Positions 56,958-64,000 of a DNA stretch of 64,000 nucleotides are shown here, one piece after another. The first letter of the stretch is position 1. Every line of letters begins with the position of its first letter. The stretch covers positions 20,147 through 84,146 of the forward strand of contig DASUTB010000111.1 of the NCBI GenBank assembly GCA_036374835.1, written 5' to 3'. Both the position numbers and the translations under genes were made by a program. Source of the stretch: DASUTB01 sp036374835. GTDB taxonomy: Bacteria; Actinomycetota; Actinomycetes; Jiangellales; Jiangellaceae. The notes under the pieces were generated by a model. The model was given only the letters and a program-made list of their open reading frames with translations. It was not told the DNA's origin and did no database searches.

Positions 56958-57977
56958 ATGAAGGGCTTTGCGACTGTGACCGACATCGGCAACCTCGTTA
57001 TCATCGGCTCCGGCCCCGCCGGGTACACCGCTGCGATCTATGCCGCACGCGCGCGCCTCGACCCGGTGGTTCTGGAGGGATCGGTCACGTGGGGCGGTGC
57101 GCTCATGAACACCACCGACGTGGAGAACTATCCCGGTTTCCGGGACGGCATCATGGGTCCCGACCTCATGCAGGAGATGCGTGCGCAGGCCGAACGGTTC
57201 GGCGCGCGGATCATTACCGATGATGTGGTCGACGTTGATCTGACCGGCGATGTCAAGATCGTCAAGGACGGCTCGGGCAACGAGTACCGTACTCGCGCCG
57301 TCATCCTGGCCACCGGTTCCGGCTACCGGGAGCTGGGCCTGGAGAACGAGAAGCGGCTCTCCGGGCACGGCGTCTCGTGGTGTGCGACGTGCGACGGGTT
57401 CTTCTTCCGCGAGCAGGACATCGCCGTCGTCGGTGGCGGCGACTCCGCAATGGAGGAGGCGACGTTCCTCACCCGGTTCGCACGTAAGGTCTACGTCATC
57501 CACCGCCGGGACGAGCTTCGTGCCTCCAAAGTGATGCAGGAGCGGGCGTTCGCCAACGACAAGATCGAGTTCATCTGGGACACCGAGGTCGTGGACGTAC
57601 TCGGCGACGACAAGGTCAACGGCCTGGTCCTGCGCAACATCAAGACCAAGGTCGAGGAGAAGCTGGACGTCACCGGCCTCTTCGTGGCGATCGGGCACGA
57701 CCCCCGCTCCGAACTGCTCCGCGGGCAGGTCGAACTCGACGCCGACGGCTACGTTCTGGTCGAGCACCCGTCGACCAGAACCAACCTCCCCGGTGTCTTC
57801 GCCAGCGGTGATCTGGTCGACCACATCTACCGGCAGGCCGTCACGGCTGCGGGCACCGGATGCCAGGCCGCGCTCGACGCCGAACGCTACCTCGTCGAAC
57901 TGGACGACGTGGCAGCCGCGGCGGAGCCGACACGATCAACGACGGACGCCGACTCCACAAGCCAAGCCGTCGCATAG
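56958..57977 (+). CDS. trxB: Thioredoxin-disulfide reductase
   Basis: A 339-residue thioredoxin reductase, NADPH-dependent flavoprotein. FAD motif LVIIGSGPAGYTAAIYAARA, redox pair SWCATCDGFFF, NADPH motif AVVGGGDSAMEEA and FVAIGHDP plus VFASGDLVDHIYRQ are all present. A C-terminal tail of about 20 residues (AAAAEPTRSTTDAD) goes beyond the usual length. ATG 56958 and GTG 56976 (GAAGGG 10 bp before) are both possible starts. It delivers electrons to TrxA encoded 31 bp downstream. Confidence 0.96.
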   Translation: MKGFATVTDIGNLVIIGSGPAGYTAAIYAARARLDPVVLEGSVTWGGALMNTTDVENYPGFRDGIMGPDLMQEMRAQAERFGARIITDDVVDVDLTGDVKIVKDGSGNEYRTRAVILATGSGYRELGLENEKRLSGHGVSWCATCDGFFFREQDIAVVGGGDSAMEEATFLTRFARKVYVIHRRDELRASKVMQERAFANDKIEFIWDTEVVDVLGDDKVNGLVLRNIKTKVEEKLDVTGLFVAIGHDPRSELLRGQVELDADGYVLVEHPSTRTNLPGVFASGDLVDHIYRQAVTAAGTGCQAALDAERYLVELDDVAAAAEPTRSTTDADSTSQAVA

Positions 57978-58008
57978 CGGTACAGAACGACACATCGAAG
58001 GGATCGAT

Positions 58009-58332
58009 ATGAGTGCAATCACGCACGTGACCGACGCCGACTTCGACGAGAAGGTTCTCAAGAACGACAAGCCCGTTCTCGTGGACTTCTGGGCGGAGTG
58101 GTGCGGTCCGTGCCGGATGATCGCGCCGGTGCTCGAAGAGATCGCGGGTCAGCAGGACAAGCTCGACATCGTCAAGCTGAACACCGACGAGAACCCGCTG
58201 ACCGTTGCGCAGTACCGCATCACGTCCATCCCCGCGCTCAAGGTGTTCTCCGGCGGCGAGGTCGTCAAGGAGATCATCGGAGCCAAGCCGAAAGCCGCCC
58301 TGCTCAAAGATCTCGACGGCTTCGTCAACTGA
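58009..58332 (+). CDS. trxA: Thioredoxin
   Basis: A 107-residue thioredoxin. The active site WAEWCGPCRM, the cis-Pro in ITSIPALKVF and the buried Asp in LVDFWAE are intact. It reduces protein disulfides in the cytoplasm. The ATG has GAAGGGA 6 bp upstream. It is coupled to trxB and followed by cwlM with 93 bp between. Confidence 0.97.
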   Translation: MSAITHVTDADFDEKVLKNDKPVLVDFWAEWCGPCRMIAPVLEEIAGQQDKLDIVKLNTDENPLTVAQYRITSIPALKVFSGGEVVKEIIGAKPKAALLKDLDGFVN

Positions 58333-58425
58333 CCGCACCGCCGTCTCCACCACCGGAAGGGTTGACCCGTAGCCAAGCGCCCCCTGCGATCGCTAACGTG
58401 ATCGGACGACCAGCGGGAGGACGGC

Positions 58426-59571
58426 ATGGAACAGGCAAGACTGCGCTACCGCCTCGGTGACTCCGGACCTACCGTTGCGGAGATCCGAGTCCGGCTCGCG
58501 CAGCTCGGTCTGCTCGACCACACCGAATCCGGCGTCCCGCTCGACACCTTCGACGCGGACGTCGACCGTGCCGTTCGGCAGTTCCAGCAGGAGCGCGGCC
58601 TCACCGCGGACGGCATCGTCGGCCCGGGCACCTATCGGGTGCTGGACGAGGCACGCTGGCGGCTCGGTGACCGGCTGCTCTCGTACGTCGTCGCGAATCC
58701 GCTATCCGGGGACGACGTGCTCACCCTTCAGCGCCGCCTCACCGAGCTCGGCTTCGACGTCGGCGACACCGATGGTGTCTTCGGACAGCGCACCGGCGAG
58801 GCGGTGCGCGACTTCCAGCGCAACGTCGGGCTTCCGGCGGACGGCACCTGCGGCCCCATCACATTCAAGGCCCTGCACCGACTCGCACCGATCGTCACGG
58901 GTGGGCGTCCCGACGATCTTCGCGCCGAGGAGGTGCTGCGCCGCGCCGGCAAACGGCTGCCCGGCAAGGTCGTCGTCATCGATCCGGGCCACGGCGGCCC
59001 GGATCGCGGCGCAACGGGCAACGGCCTCGAGGAGGCGGCCATCGTCGAGGACCTCGCCGCGCGGGTGGAGGGACGGCTCGCCGCCACCGGCGTGCAGGTG
59101 TATCTCACCCGCGGCCCTGCTCTCGATCGCGACCTGGATGAGGTGACGCGCGCGACGTTCGCGAACGAGTCCGGGGCGAATCTCATGCTCTCGCTCCATG
59201 TCGACCGGCATCACAATCCTGTTGCGTCCGGCGTCGCCGCGTACTACTACGGCACTGCTCGTCCGGGAACGACGAGCGCGATCGGCGAGACGTTCGCCGG
59301 GCTGATCAAGCGTGAGATCGTGGCGCGCACCGACCTCGTCGACTGCTGCACCCATGCAAAGACGTGGGACCTGCTTCGCTACACGAAAATGCCCGCGGTC
59401 CGGCTCGAGCTCGGCTACATCACGAATCCCGGCGACGCCGCGCGGCTGGCCGACCCGCAGTTCCGCGACGTGGTCGCCGAGGCGATCGTCGTCGCCGTAC
59501 AGCGGATCTACCTGCCGTCCCACGAAGACGCCACCACTGGCGTTCTCCAGCTCCGCGACCTCACGGGTTGA
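58426..59571 (+). CDS. cwlM: Peptidoglycan hydrolase / MurA regulator CwlM-type amidase
   Basis: A 381-residue protein. Two peptidoglycan-binding_1 domains (about 8-85 and 88-155; each with D..V..FQ.. pattern such as DRAVRQFQQERGLTADGIVG) precede an Amidase_3 domain (about 180-365). The zinc and catalytic residues VIDPGHGGP, LEEAAI, LSLHVDRH and RLELGYITNP are retained. No signal peptide is seen, as in mycobacterial CwlM, which acts in the cytoplasm to activate MurA when phosphorylated. Whether this one cuts peptidoglycan or only regulates is open. The ATG has GGGAGGA upstream. Confidence 0.93.
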   Translation: MEQARLRYRLGDSGPTVAEIRVRLAQLGLLDHTESGVPLDTFDADVDRAVRQFQQERGLTADGIVGPGTYRVLDEARWRLGDRLLSYVVANPLSGDDVLTLQRRLTELGFDVGDTDGVFGQRTGEAVRDFQRNVGLPADGTCGPITFKALHRLAPIVTGGRPDDLRAEEVLRRAGKRLPGKVVVIDPGHGGPDRGATGNGLEEAAIVEDLAARVEGRLAATGVQVYLTRGPALDRDLDEVTRATFANESGANLMLSLHVDRHHNPVASGVAAYYYGTARPGTTSAIGETFAGLIKREIVARTDLVDCCTHAKTWDLLRYTKMPAVRLELGYITNPGDAARLADPQFRDVVAEAIVVAVQRIYLPSHEDATTGVLQLRDLTG

Positions 59572-59595
59572 CCACCTTCGGCCCCGTTTCCCGCG

Positions 59596-60219
59596 CTAGA
59601 CCGGGCGTAGCACCGGATCCGGTGACACCGCTTCGATCAGCCTGTCGATGGCGACCTCGACCTCGGCGCTCAGTGGTGCGCTGGTTCGCAGATCCATCCG
59701 CAGCCGCGGCCAGCGCCGGTGCGGGCGTACCGTCTTGAAACCTACGCTGACCAGGAACGCCGCCGGTACCAGGCAGCTCGGTTCGGCCTTGGTCGCGTCG
59801 CCGAACGCCTCGATCGCGCGGTACCCGCGACGCAGCAGACCGCGTGCGGCGGACTGGATGAGCGTGCGTCCCAGGCCTTCACCGCGCATCGTCGGGACGA
59901 CTCGGGCGGTGACGAGCTGTACCGCATCTGCCGCGATCGGGCTGGTCGGGAACATGGTCGCACGCGGGACGAACGCCGGTGGCGCGAAGAGAACATGGCC
60001 GACCGGGACGTCGTCCACGTACGCGACCGTGCCGCACGAGCCCCACTCCAGGAGGGTGGCCGACACCCAGGCCTCCTTCTCGAGCGACGGATCGCCTTCT
60101 TCGAGTGCGCGATCCGCGGCGAGCTGGTCGAACTCCCAGAAGACACACGATCGGCACGGGTCCTGGATGTCGTCGATGTTGTCCAGCGTCAGTGACTCCA
60201 ACCGGCGTCCGGCGGACAC
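59596..60219 (-). CDS. GNAT-family acetyltransferase of the oriC-proximal cluster (Rv3916-like)
   Basis: A 207-residue GNAT protein. An N-terminal LESLTLDNIDDIQDPCRSCVFWE has the cysteine pair typical of this actinobacterial family (like Rv3916c). The acetyl-CoA fold has GHVLFAP, and ARVVPTMRGEGLGRTLIQSA is motif A (Q/R-x-x-G-x-G/A). The GTG follows an ideal AAAGGAGGT, so the start is well fixed. In related genomes the gene next to it is parB; here it is a VapBC pair. Substrate unknown. Confidence 0.88.
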   Translation of the reverse strand: MSAGRRLESLTLDNIDDIQDPCRSCVFWEFDQLAADRALEEGDPSLEKEAWVSATLLEWGSCGTVAYVDDVPVGHVLFAPPAFVPRATMFPTSPIAADAVQLVTARVVPTMRGEGLGRTLIQSAARGLLRRGYRAIEAFGDATKAEPSCLVPAAFLVSVGFKTVRPHRRWPRLRMDLRTSAPLSAEVEVAIDRLIEAVSPDPVLRPV

Positions 60220-60274
60220 AGGTCGCACCTCCTTTGCGCCCCGTTGTCTACCGGCATCGTAGTGCCGTAACTGG

Positions 60275-60715
60275 CTATTCGTCCGGTTCGGCGAGTGGGT
60301 TCTCCCACCGCACGCCTGGGAACCTTGCGAAGTCGCTGTCATTGGACATAACGGTCAGGCCGTGACCGCGCGCGATCGCGGCGAGATGAGCGCCCGGGAT
60401 GAGATCGGCACGGACGCCGTCGACCTCCAAGTTCTCGCTGAGGAACTCGGTGTGGCGTTCGGTCGGGGTCGGCGTCCAGGCCGCTTCCCGCTCGAGCCAC
60501 TCACGAACTTGCGCCATTGCCGCCGCCGCGGGCAGCGGCCTAGGAAAGATGCGCGGGTTCGTCACGATACGCAGGTACGCGGTAAGGCTCTCCCACGGCA
60601 AGCCGACGCGAGCCGGCCCGGCCAGGCACTCGTCCAGCCAGTCTCGCGCGCGCTCGTGATGCGCGAAGTCCTCGACGTGTGCGTAGACCAGAATGTTCGC
60701 ATCGACGAGCATCAT
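60275..60715 (-). CDS. vapC: PIN-domain ribonuclease toxin VapC
   Basis: A 146-residue PIN domain RNase. The acidic metal site is formed by VDANILVYA (Asp), LPWESLTAYL (Glu), and a C-terminal region with HLAAIARGHGLTVMSNDSDFARF (two Asp). VapC toxins cleave tRNA or rRNA. The ATG overlaps the vapB stop (ATGA), so antitoxin and toxin are coupled. Confidence 0.92.
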   Translation of the reverse strand: MMLVDANILVYAHVEDFAHHERARDWLDECLAGPARVGLPWESLTAYLRIVTNPRIFPRPLPAAAAMAQVREWLEREAAWTPTPTERHTEFLSENLEVDGVRADLIPGAHLAAIARGHGLTVMSNDSDFARFPGVRWENPLAEPDE

Positions 60716-60963
60716 CGCCGGAACTCGCCGTCTGCCAAGGTGAGTGTCTCGTGAACATTGCTGATGTCATCGAAGAACGGCCTGCCGAGCCGGACGCTCT
60801 CCGTCCTTCGCGCCGTCGCCGGCCGTCGCCGCTCATCCGTATACGCCCGGAGGCCGAGCCGGACAAGGTCGTTGACGACGTCCTTCCACGTGCGTCCGGA
60901 CTCCACTTGGATACGCCGGAGCTGAGCTGCTACGTCGTCGTCCAACGACAAAGTCGTTCGCAT
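60712..60963 (-). CDS. vapB: VapB-type antitoxin
   Basis: An 83-residue antitoxin. The N-terminus MRTTLSLDDDVAAQLRRI is a ribbon-helix-helix DNA-binding domain, and the C-terminal half, with RRTESVRLGRPFFDD, is the toxin-wrapping part. It precedes vapC with a 4-bp overlap. It should autorepress from the AT-richer sequence upstream (60964-60997). Confidence 0.9.
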   Translation of the reverse strand: MRTTLSLDDDVAAQLRRIQVESGRTWKDVVNDLVRLGLRAYTDERRRPATARRTESVRLGRPFFDDISNVHETLTLADGEFRR

Positions 60964-60997
60964 GCATCAAATCATAATCTGTGTGATGTGTTGATGT

Positions 60998-61741
60998 CTA
61001 CGCTCTCGACCGGTTGTCGATCAGGACTTGAACTCCGTCCAGAATGCGCTCAAGGCCGAACTCGAAGTCTCCGTCCGGATCGGTGTCCTCTTCCTCGAAG
61101 ATTCCTGAACGCGCGAGGCGAGCGATCGCCGGAAAGCGGTTGCCTTCGGCGATCCGCTGCATGAGGGTGGCATAGACGCGGTACCGCTCTTGTTCGCTCA
61201 CACCGGTTCGAGTCGATGCCTCGCTGATCTGTAGGCCCAACGTCGACTCACCACGCACATAGACGGTCAGCATCAGCAGGATCAGGAGCTTGTCCGCCTC
61301 GGTCAGCCCGGTGCCGGCCAGTGCTTCGAGGGCGACGTTCATCCACGCCAGATTGTTCGGTCCCATCGGAGGCCCGGATATCGGCAACTCCACGGTCCAC
61401 GGCCGACGGCGGCAGAAGTCCTTCTGCAGCCGCGCCCACCGCGCCAGCTCAGCGCGCCACGGCCCGTCACCGACGAGATCGCTCGGCGGTCGCCCGACAG
61501 CGGTATCGAACATCAACTCCAGCAGGTCGTGCTTGCTGGGCACGTAGCGGTACAGCGACATCGGGGTGACGTCGAGTTCCTTGCCGATCCGGTGCATCGA
61601 CACCGCACCGAGTCCTTCGGCATCGGCGACCTCGATCGCGGTCGTGACGATCTGCCGCACGGTAAGGCTCGGTTTCGGCCCTCGCTTCGGTGGCTCGGCC
61701 GCACCCCACAGCAGGTCGAGTAGACGTTCCGGATCTCCCAT
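60998..61741 (-). CDS. TetR-family transcriptional regulator with TetR_C-type ligand domain
   Basis: A 247-residue TetR-family protein. HTH: SLTVRQIVTTAIEVADAEGL and HRIGKELDVTPMSLYRYVPSKHDLLELM (about 30-75). The larger C-terminal domain is like tetracycline-repressor C-terminal domains. The start MGDPERLLDLLWG is preferred over ATG 61753. Divergent from the ABC exporter; a perfect 12-bp inverted repeat lies between and is the expected operator. It probably represses the exporter until a drug-like ligand binds. Confidence 0.92.
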   Translation of the reverse strand: MGDPERLLDLLWGAAEPPKRGPKPSLTVRQIVTTAIEVADAEGLGAVSMHRIGKELDVTPMSLYRYVPSKHDLLELMFDTAVGRPPSDLVGDGPWRAELARWARLQKDFCRRRPWTVELPISGPPMGPNNLAWMNVALEALAGTGLTEADKLLILLMLTVYVRGESTLGLQISEASTRTGVSEQERYRVYATLMQRIAEGNRFPAIARLARSGIFEEEDTDPDGDFEFGLERILDGVQVLIDNRSRA

Positions 61742-61762
61742 AGTTGACAGCATCCTATTACT

Positions 61763-61795
61763 GTTTATACCGTATATAAAGTCTACGGTATAAAC
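61763..61795. promoter_or_regulatory. TetR operator between tetR and the ABC exporter
   Basis: GTTTATACCGTA (61763-61774) and TACGGTATAAAC (61784-61795) form a perfect 12-bp inverted repeat with a 9-bp spacer. The region is AT-rich, contains TATAAA-like hexamers usable as -10 boxes in both directions, and ends 14 bp before the ABC ATG. Confidence 0.8.
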
Positions 61796-61809
61796 TATTA
61801 GGGGATCCG

Positions 61810-62766
61810 ATGACCGTGATCGTCATGGAGAGAGTCGTCAAGCGCTACGGAGCGATCAGGGCACTCGCCGGACTCGACCTCACCGTTGCCGAAGGCTCCG
61901 TGCACGGCCTGCTCGGCCCGAACGGCGCCGGCAAGACGACCGTCGTTCGAGTGCTCTCGACCCTTCTTCGGTACGACGCGGGTCGGGTCGAGGTGGCCGG
62001 GTTCGACGTGGCCAGGCAGCCGGGCGAGGTGCGCGAGCGGATCGCCCTGACCGGCCAATACGCGGCCGTCGACGAGATCCTGTCCGGACGGCAGAACCTG
62101 ACGATGTTCGGCCGGCTGTTCGGACTCGGACCTCGCCAGGCACGTCGCCGGGCGGATGAGCTGCTCGAGGAGTTCGGCCTCACCGACACGGCGGACCGGT
62201 CGGCCGGGCAGTATTCCGGAGGCATGCGGCGGCGTCTCGACCTCGCTGCCAGCCTCATCCGGGCGCCGTACGTCCTCTTCCTCGACGAACCGACGACCGG
62301 GCTCGATCCGCGAACCCGCAACGAGCTGTGGGCGGCCGTCCGCGCGATCGTCGCCGGCGGCACCACGGTGCTCCTGACAACGCAGTACCTCGAAGAAGCG
62401 GACCAGCTTGCCGACGCGGTCTCCGTGATCGACCACGGCCGGGTGGTCGCCGAAGGAAGCCCGGACGAGCTCAAGCGGCGGGCCGGCGGGGATCGCATCG
62501 AGGTGATCGTGCGCGACGCCTCGGACCTGAGCACCGCCTCGCGCGTCCTGGGTCGGATCGGAAACGGTGACGTGGACACCGACCCCGACCGGCGTAGCGC
62601 GAGCGTCGCTGTCACCGACCGCATGGCCGCTCTGGCCGGCGCCGTCACCGCCCTCCAGGACGCCGGGGTCGAGGCGGAGGACATCGGCATTCGCCGACCC
62701 ACGCTCGACGAAGCGTTCCTCAACCTCACCGGCCAGGCCACGCAGAAGCAGGAGACCGCCGGATGA
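61810..62766 (+). CDS. DrrA-type drug-resistance ABC transporter ATPase
   Basis: A 318-residue ATP-binding subunit. Walker A GLLGPNGAGKTTVVR, signature YSGGMRRRLDLA, Walker B YVLFLDEPTTGLDPRT, and the H-loop LLTTQYLEEADQLAD are intact. The length and C-terminal extension (RRPTLDEAFLNLTG) match the daunorubicin-resistance DrrA group. AGGGG lies before the ATG. It couples to the permease gene by ATGA overlap and is divergently controlled by TetR. Confidence 0.95.
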   Translation: MTVIVMERVVKRYGAIRALAGLDLTVAEGSVHGLLGPNGAGKTTVVRVLSTLLRYDAGRVEVAGFDVARQPGEVRERIALTGQYAAVDEILSGRQNLTMFGRLFGLGPRQARRRADELLEEFGLTDTADRSAGQYSGGMRRRLDLAASLIRAPYVLFLDEPTTGLDPRTRNELWAAVRAIVAGGTTVLLTTQYLEEADQLADAVSVIDHGRVVAEGSPDELKRRAGGDRIEVIVRDASDLSTASRVLGRIGNGDVDTDPDRRSASVAVTDRMAALAGAVTALQDAGVEAEDIGIRRPTLDEAFLNLTGQATQKQETAG

Positions 62767-63587
62767 CCGGCACAGCCGACGCCACGCCGTCCACCGGCCG
62801 CCGCCGCCGTACCGTCCGGGACGGCTGGACGATGACCAATCGCAACCTGTCGCACGTGCTCCGGGCCCCCGAAGAGATCGTGCTGTACTTCTCCCTCCCG
62901 ATCATGTTCGTGCTGGTCTTCGGGTATGTCTTCGGCAGTGGCATGGCCGTGCCCGGCGGCGGCTCGTACCGCGAGTTCCTGCTTCCGGGCGTCTTCGCGA
63001 TGGCCATGCTGCAGGGGATGGGCGCGACTGCGACCGGCGTGGCGATGGACGTCAACCGGGGTGTCGTCGACCGGTTCCGCTCCATGCCGATGGCCCGCTC
63101 TGCGCTGGTCGTCGGGCGTAGCACCGCGGATCTGTTCCGGGCGAGCCTCGAACTGGCGGTACTCGTCGGCTGCGGCCTGCTCGTCGGGTGGGGATGGCAT
63201 CGCGGAATCGGTGACGCACTCCTCGCGATCGGGCTGTTGATCCTGCTGCGGGTCGCGATCACCTGGATCGGAATCTATCTCGGCCTTGCCGTGCCGAATC
63301 CCGACACCGTCTCGGTCATCGTCTTTCCGCTGGTATTCCCGCTGACGGCCGTGTCCAACGTGTTCGTCGCACCGGTACTGCTCCCGGAGTGGCTCGGCAC
63401 GATCGCCGAGTGGAATCCCATGTCAGCGACCGTCGCCGGAGCCCGCGAGTTGTTCGGAAACCCGGGAGTGGACGGCGGTTCGTGGCCCACCGACCACGCC
63501 ATGCTGCTGGCCGTAGCCTGGCCGCTCGTGTTCATCGCGATCTTCGCCCCGCTCGCGGTACGCAAGTACCAGGCGCTCAATCGCTAG
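62763..63587 (+). CDS. DrrB-type ABC-2 permease
   Basis: A 274-residue ABC-2 family permease with six hydrophobic segments. PIMFVLVFGYVFGSGM, FLLPGVFAMAMLQGMGAT, GVVDRFRSMPMARSA and WNPMSATVAGARELFGNPG are typical of the DrrB subfamily. With the ATPase it would export hydrophobic drugs or lipids. Its 3' end overlaps the convergent hemD fusion gene by 11 bp. No regulator of its own. Confidence 0.93.
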   Translation: MTGTADATPSTGRRRRTVRDGWTMTNRNLSHVLRAPEEIVLYFSLPIMFVLVFGYVFGSGMAVPGGGSYREFLLPGVFAMAMLQGMGATATGVAMDVNRGVVDRFRSMPMARSALVVGRSTADLFRASLELAVLVGCGLLVGWGWHRGIGDALLAIGLLILLRVAITWIGIYLGLAVPNPDTVSVIVFPLVFPLTAVSNVFVAPVLLPEWLGTIAEWNPMSATVAGARELFGNPGVDGGSWPTDHAMLLAVAWPLVFIAIFAPLAVRKYQALNR

Positions 63588-64000
63588 CAGTTGCCTCCGG
63601 AGACGCAAGCCGATATCCCCGCTTGACGACCGTCTCCACGACGCCGGATCCGACGGCTCCGCGCAACCGAGTGACGGCCATCTCCACCGCGTGCTCATTA
63701 CTCCCGCCACCGGGAAGTATCTCGAGCAGCCGGGAGCGCGGCAGGACCACGCCGGGACGCTTCGTCAGCGCGTTCATCACCGCCATCGGGCCCGGTGCCA
63801 GTTCCCGGGCCCGGCCGTCGACGACGACCGCGTGCCCACGCACCTCAATCTCGTGCCCGCCGGCGCGTAAGGTGCGGCATCGCGCGGGCAGCGCGGAGAC
63901 GATCTCGCGCACCATCGCGCCGAGCCTCGCTCGGCTCGGCTGCACGGTAGGGATACCTTTCGCGTCGAGCGGGGCGGCGGTAACCGGGCCGACGCAGGCC
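63577..64000 (-). CDS. hemD: Uroporphyrinogen-III synthase fused to winged-helix domain, C-terminal part
   Basis: Only the last 140 residues are in the window; the 5' part is beyond position 64000. The visible part starts with ACVGPVTAAPLDAKGIPT and VQPSRARLGAMVREI, the closing segment of uroporphyrinogen-III synthase. It is followed by a transcription-regulator-type winged helix (about 60-140 of the visible part: ALTKRPGVVLPRSRLLEIL, VETVVKRGYRL) as in OmpR-like domains. This fusion is common in actinomycetes; whether it regulates tetrapyrrole genes is not known. The end overlaps the permease gene by 11 bp. Confidence 0.9.
   Translation of the reverse strand, partial: ACVGPVTAAPLDAKGIPTVQPSRARLGAMVREIVSALPARCRTLRAGGHEIEVRGHAVVVDGRARELAPGPMAVMNALTKRPGVVLPRSRLLEILPGGGSNEHAVEMAVTRLRGAVGSGVVETVVKRGYRLASPEATASD

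Noticed and set aside
1..64000. Numerous long open frames on the strand opposite to real genes
   Set aside because: Typical of high-GC DNA; the translations are Arg/Pro/Ala-rich, lack motifs and overlap genes with clear family signatures.
1..64000. CRISPR array
   Set aside because: The repeated motifs are kilobases apart and form inverted, not direct, arrays with spacers.

Overview
The window is high-GC, densely coded DNA (about 61 protein genes, no rRNA and no tRNA that I could recognise) typical of an actinobacterium. The strongest pointer is the chain pcnA - DUF6049 protein - murJ - pseudokinase - sigM - anti-sigma - (lhgO) - trxB - trxA - cwlM - GNAT at 47.0-60.2 kb, the oriC-proximal gene order of Streptomyces, mycobacteria and their relatives. 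Inositol-phosphate synthase with its PadR regulator, a four-gene conservon (cvnABCD), a PASTA-type penicillin-binding protein and a DUF574 methyltransferase agree with this. I cannot name the genus; a Jiangellales- or Propionibacteriales-like lineage is only a guess.

Layout. 1-10 kb: partial GNAT, nitrilase-fold membrane protein lacking the expected Cys, NUDIX, M50-like membrane protease, MBL hydrolase, two HAD phosphatases, serS, pheA and larBC (nickel-pincer cofactor). 10-21.4 kb: glycosyltransferase, lone arginine deiminase, SEC-C/DUF5926 protein, flavohemoprotein, DUF574 methyltransferase, AAA ATPase, SSI-domain lipoprotein, fpg, aat, EcsC protein, NUDIX, HAD. 21.4-33 kb: fused 5-oxoprolinase/hydantoinase, WYL regulator with a DinB-ankyrin gene, ada-alkA/ogt alkylation-repair operon, SRPBCC-ArsR operon, DUF1707 protein, comB, alaA. 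33-41.6 kb: two membrane mannosyltransferases, a RelE-type toxin-antitoxin pair, bifunctional PBP, padR-ino1. 42-46.8 kb: conservon. 47-60.2 kb: cell-envelope/redox cluster. 60.3-64 kb: VapBC, TetR and drug-type ABC exporter with a perfect operator, and the end of a HemD-winged-helix fusion. These last genes lie where parB/parA would normally be expected.

The most unusual feature is a family of dispersed intergenic inverted repeats, about ten clear copies and several fragments, beginning AGAATGAYCAYGT (or AGAAYGATCAGRTG). They sit at gene ends, mostly between convergent genes. In at least seven cases the repeat's own GAATGA supplies the stop codon, and in the oxoprolinase gene the repeat is read through and forms the C-terminus. 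The longest copies (185 and 267 bp) have near-matching terminal arms of about 50-75 bp and look like MITE/REP-type elements that may also act as bidirectional terminators. No encoding transposase or RAYT gene is visible in the window.

Regulatory sites seen directly include paired palindromes before padR (GATGTATC-N5-GATACATC twice), paired 18-bp palindromes before the SRPBCC-ArsR operon, a perfect 12-bp inverted repeat between tetR and the ABC exporter, and strong hairpins after arcA and ino1.
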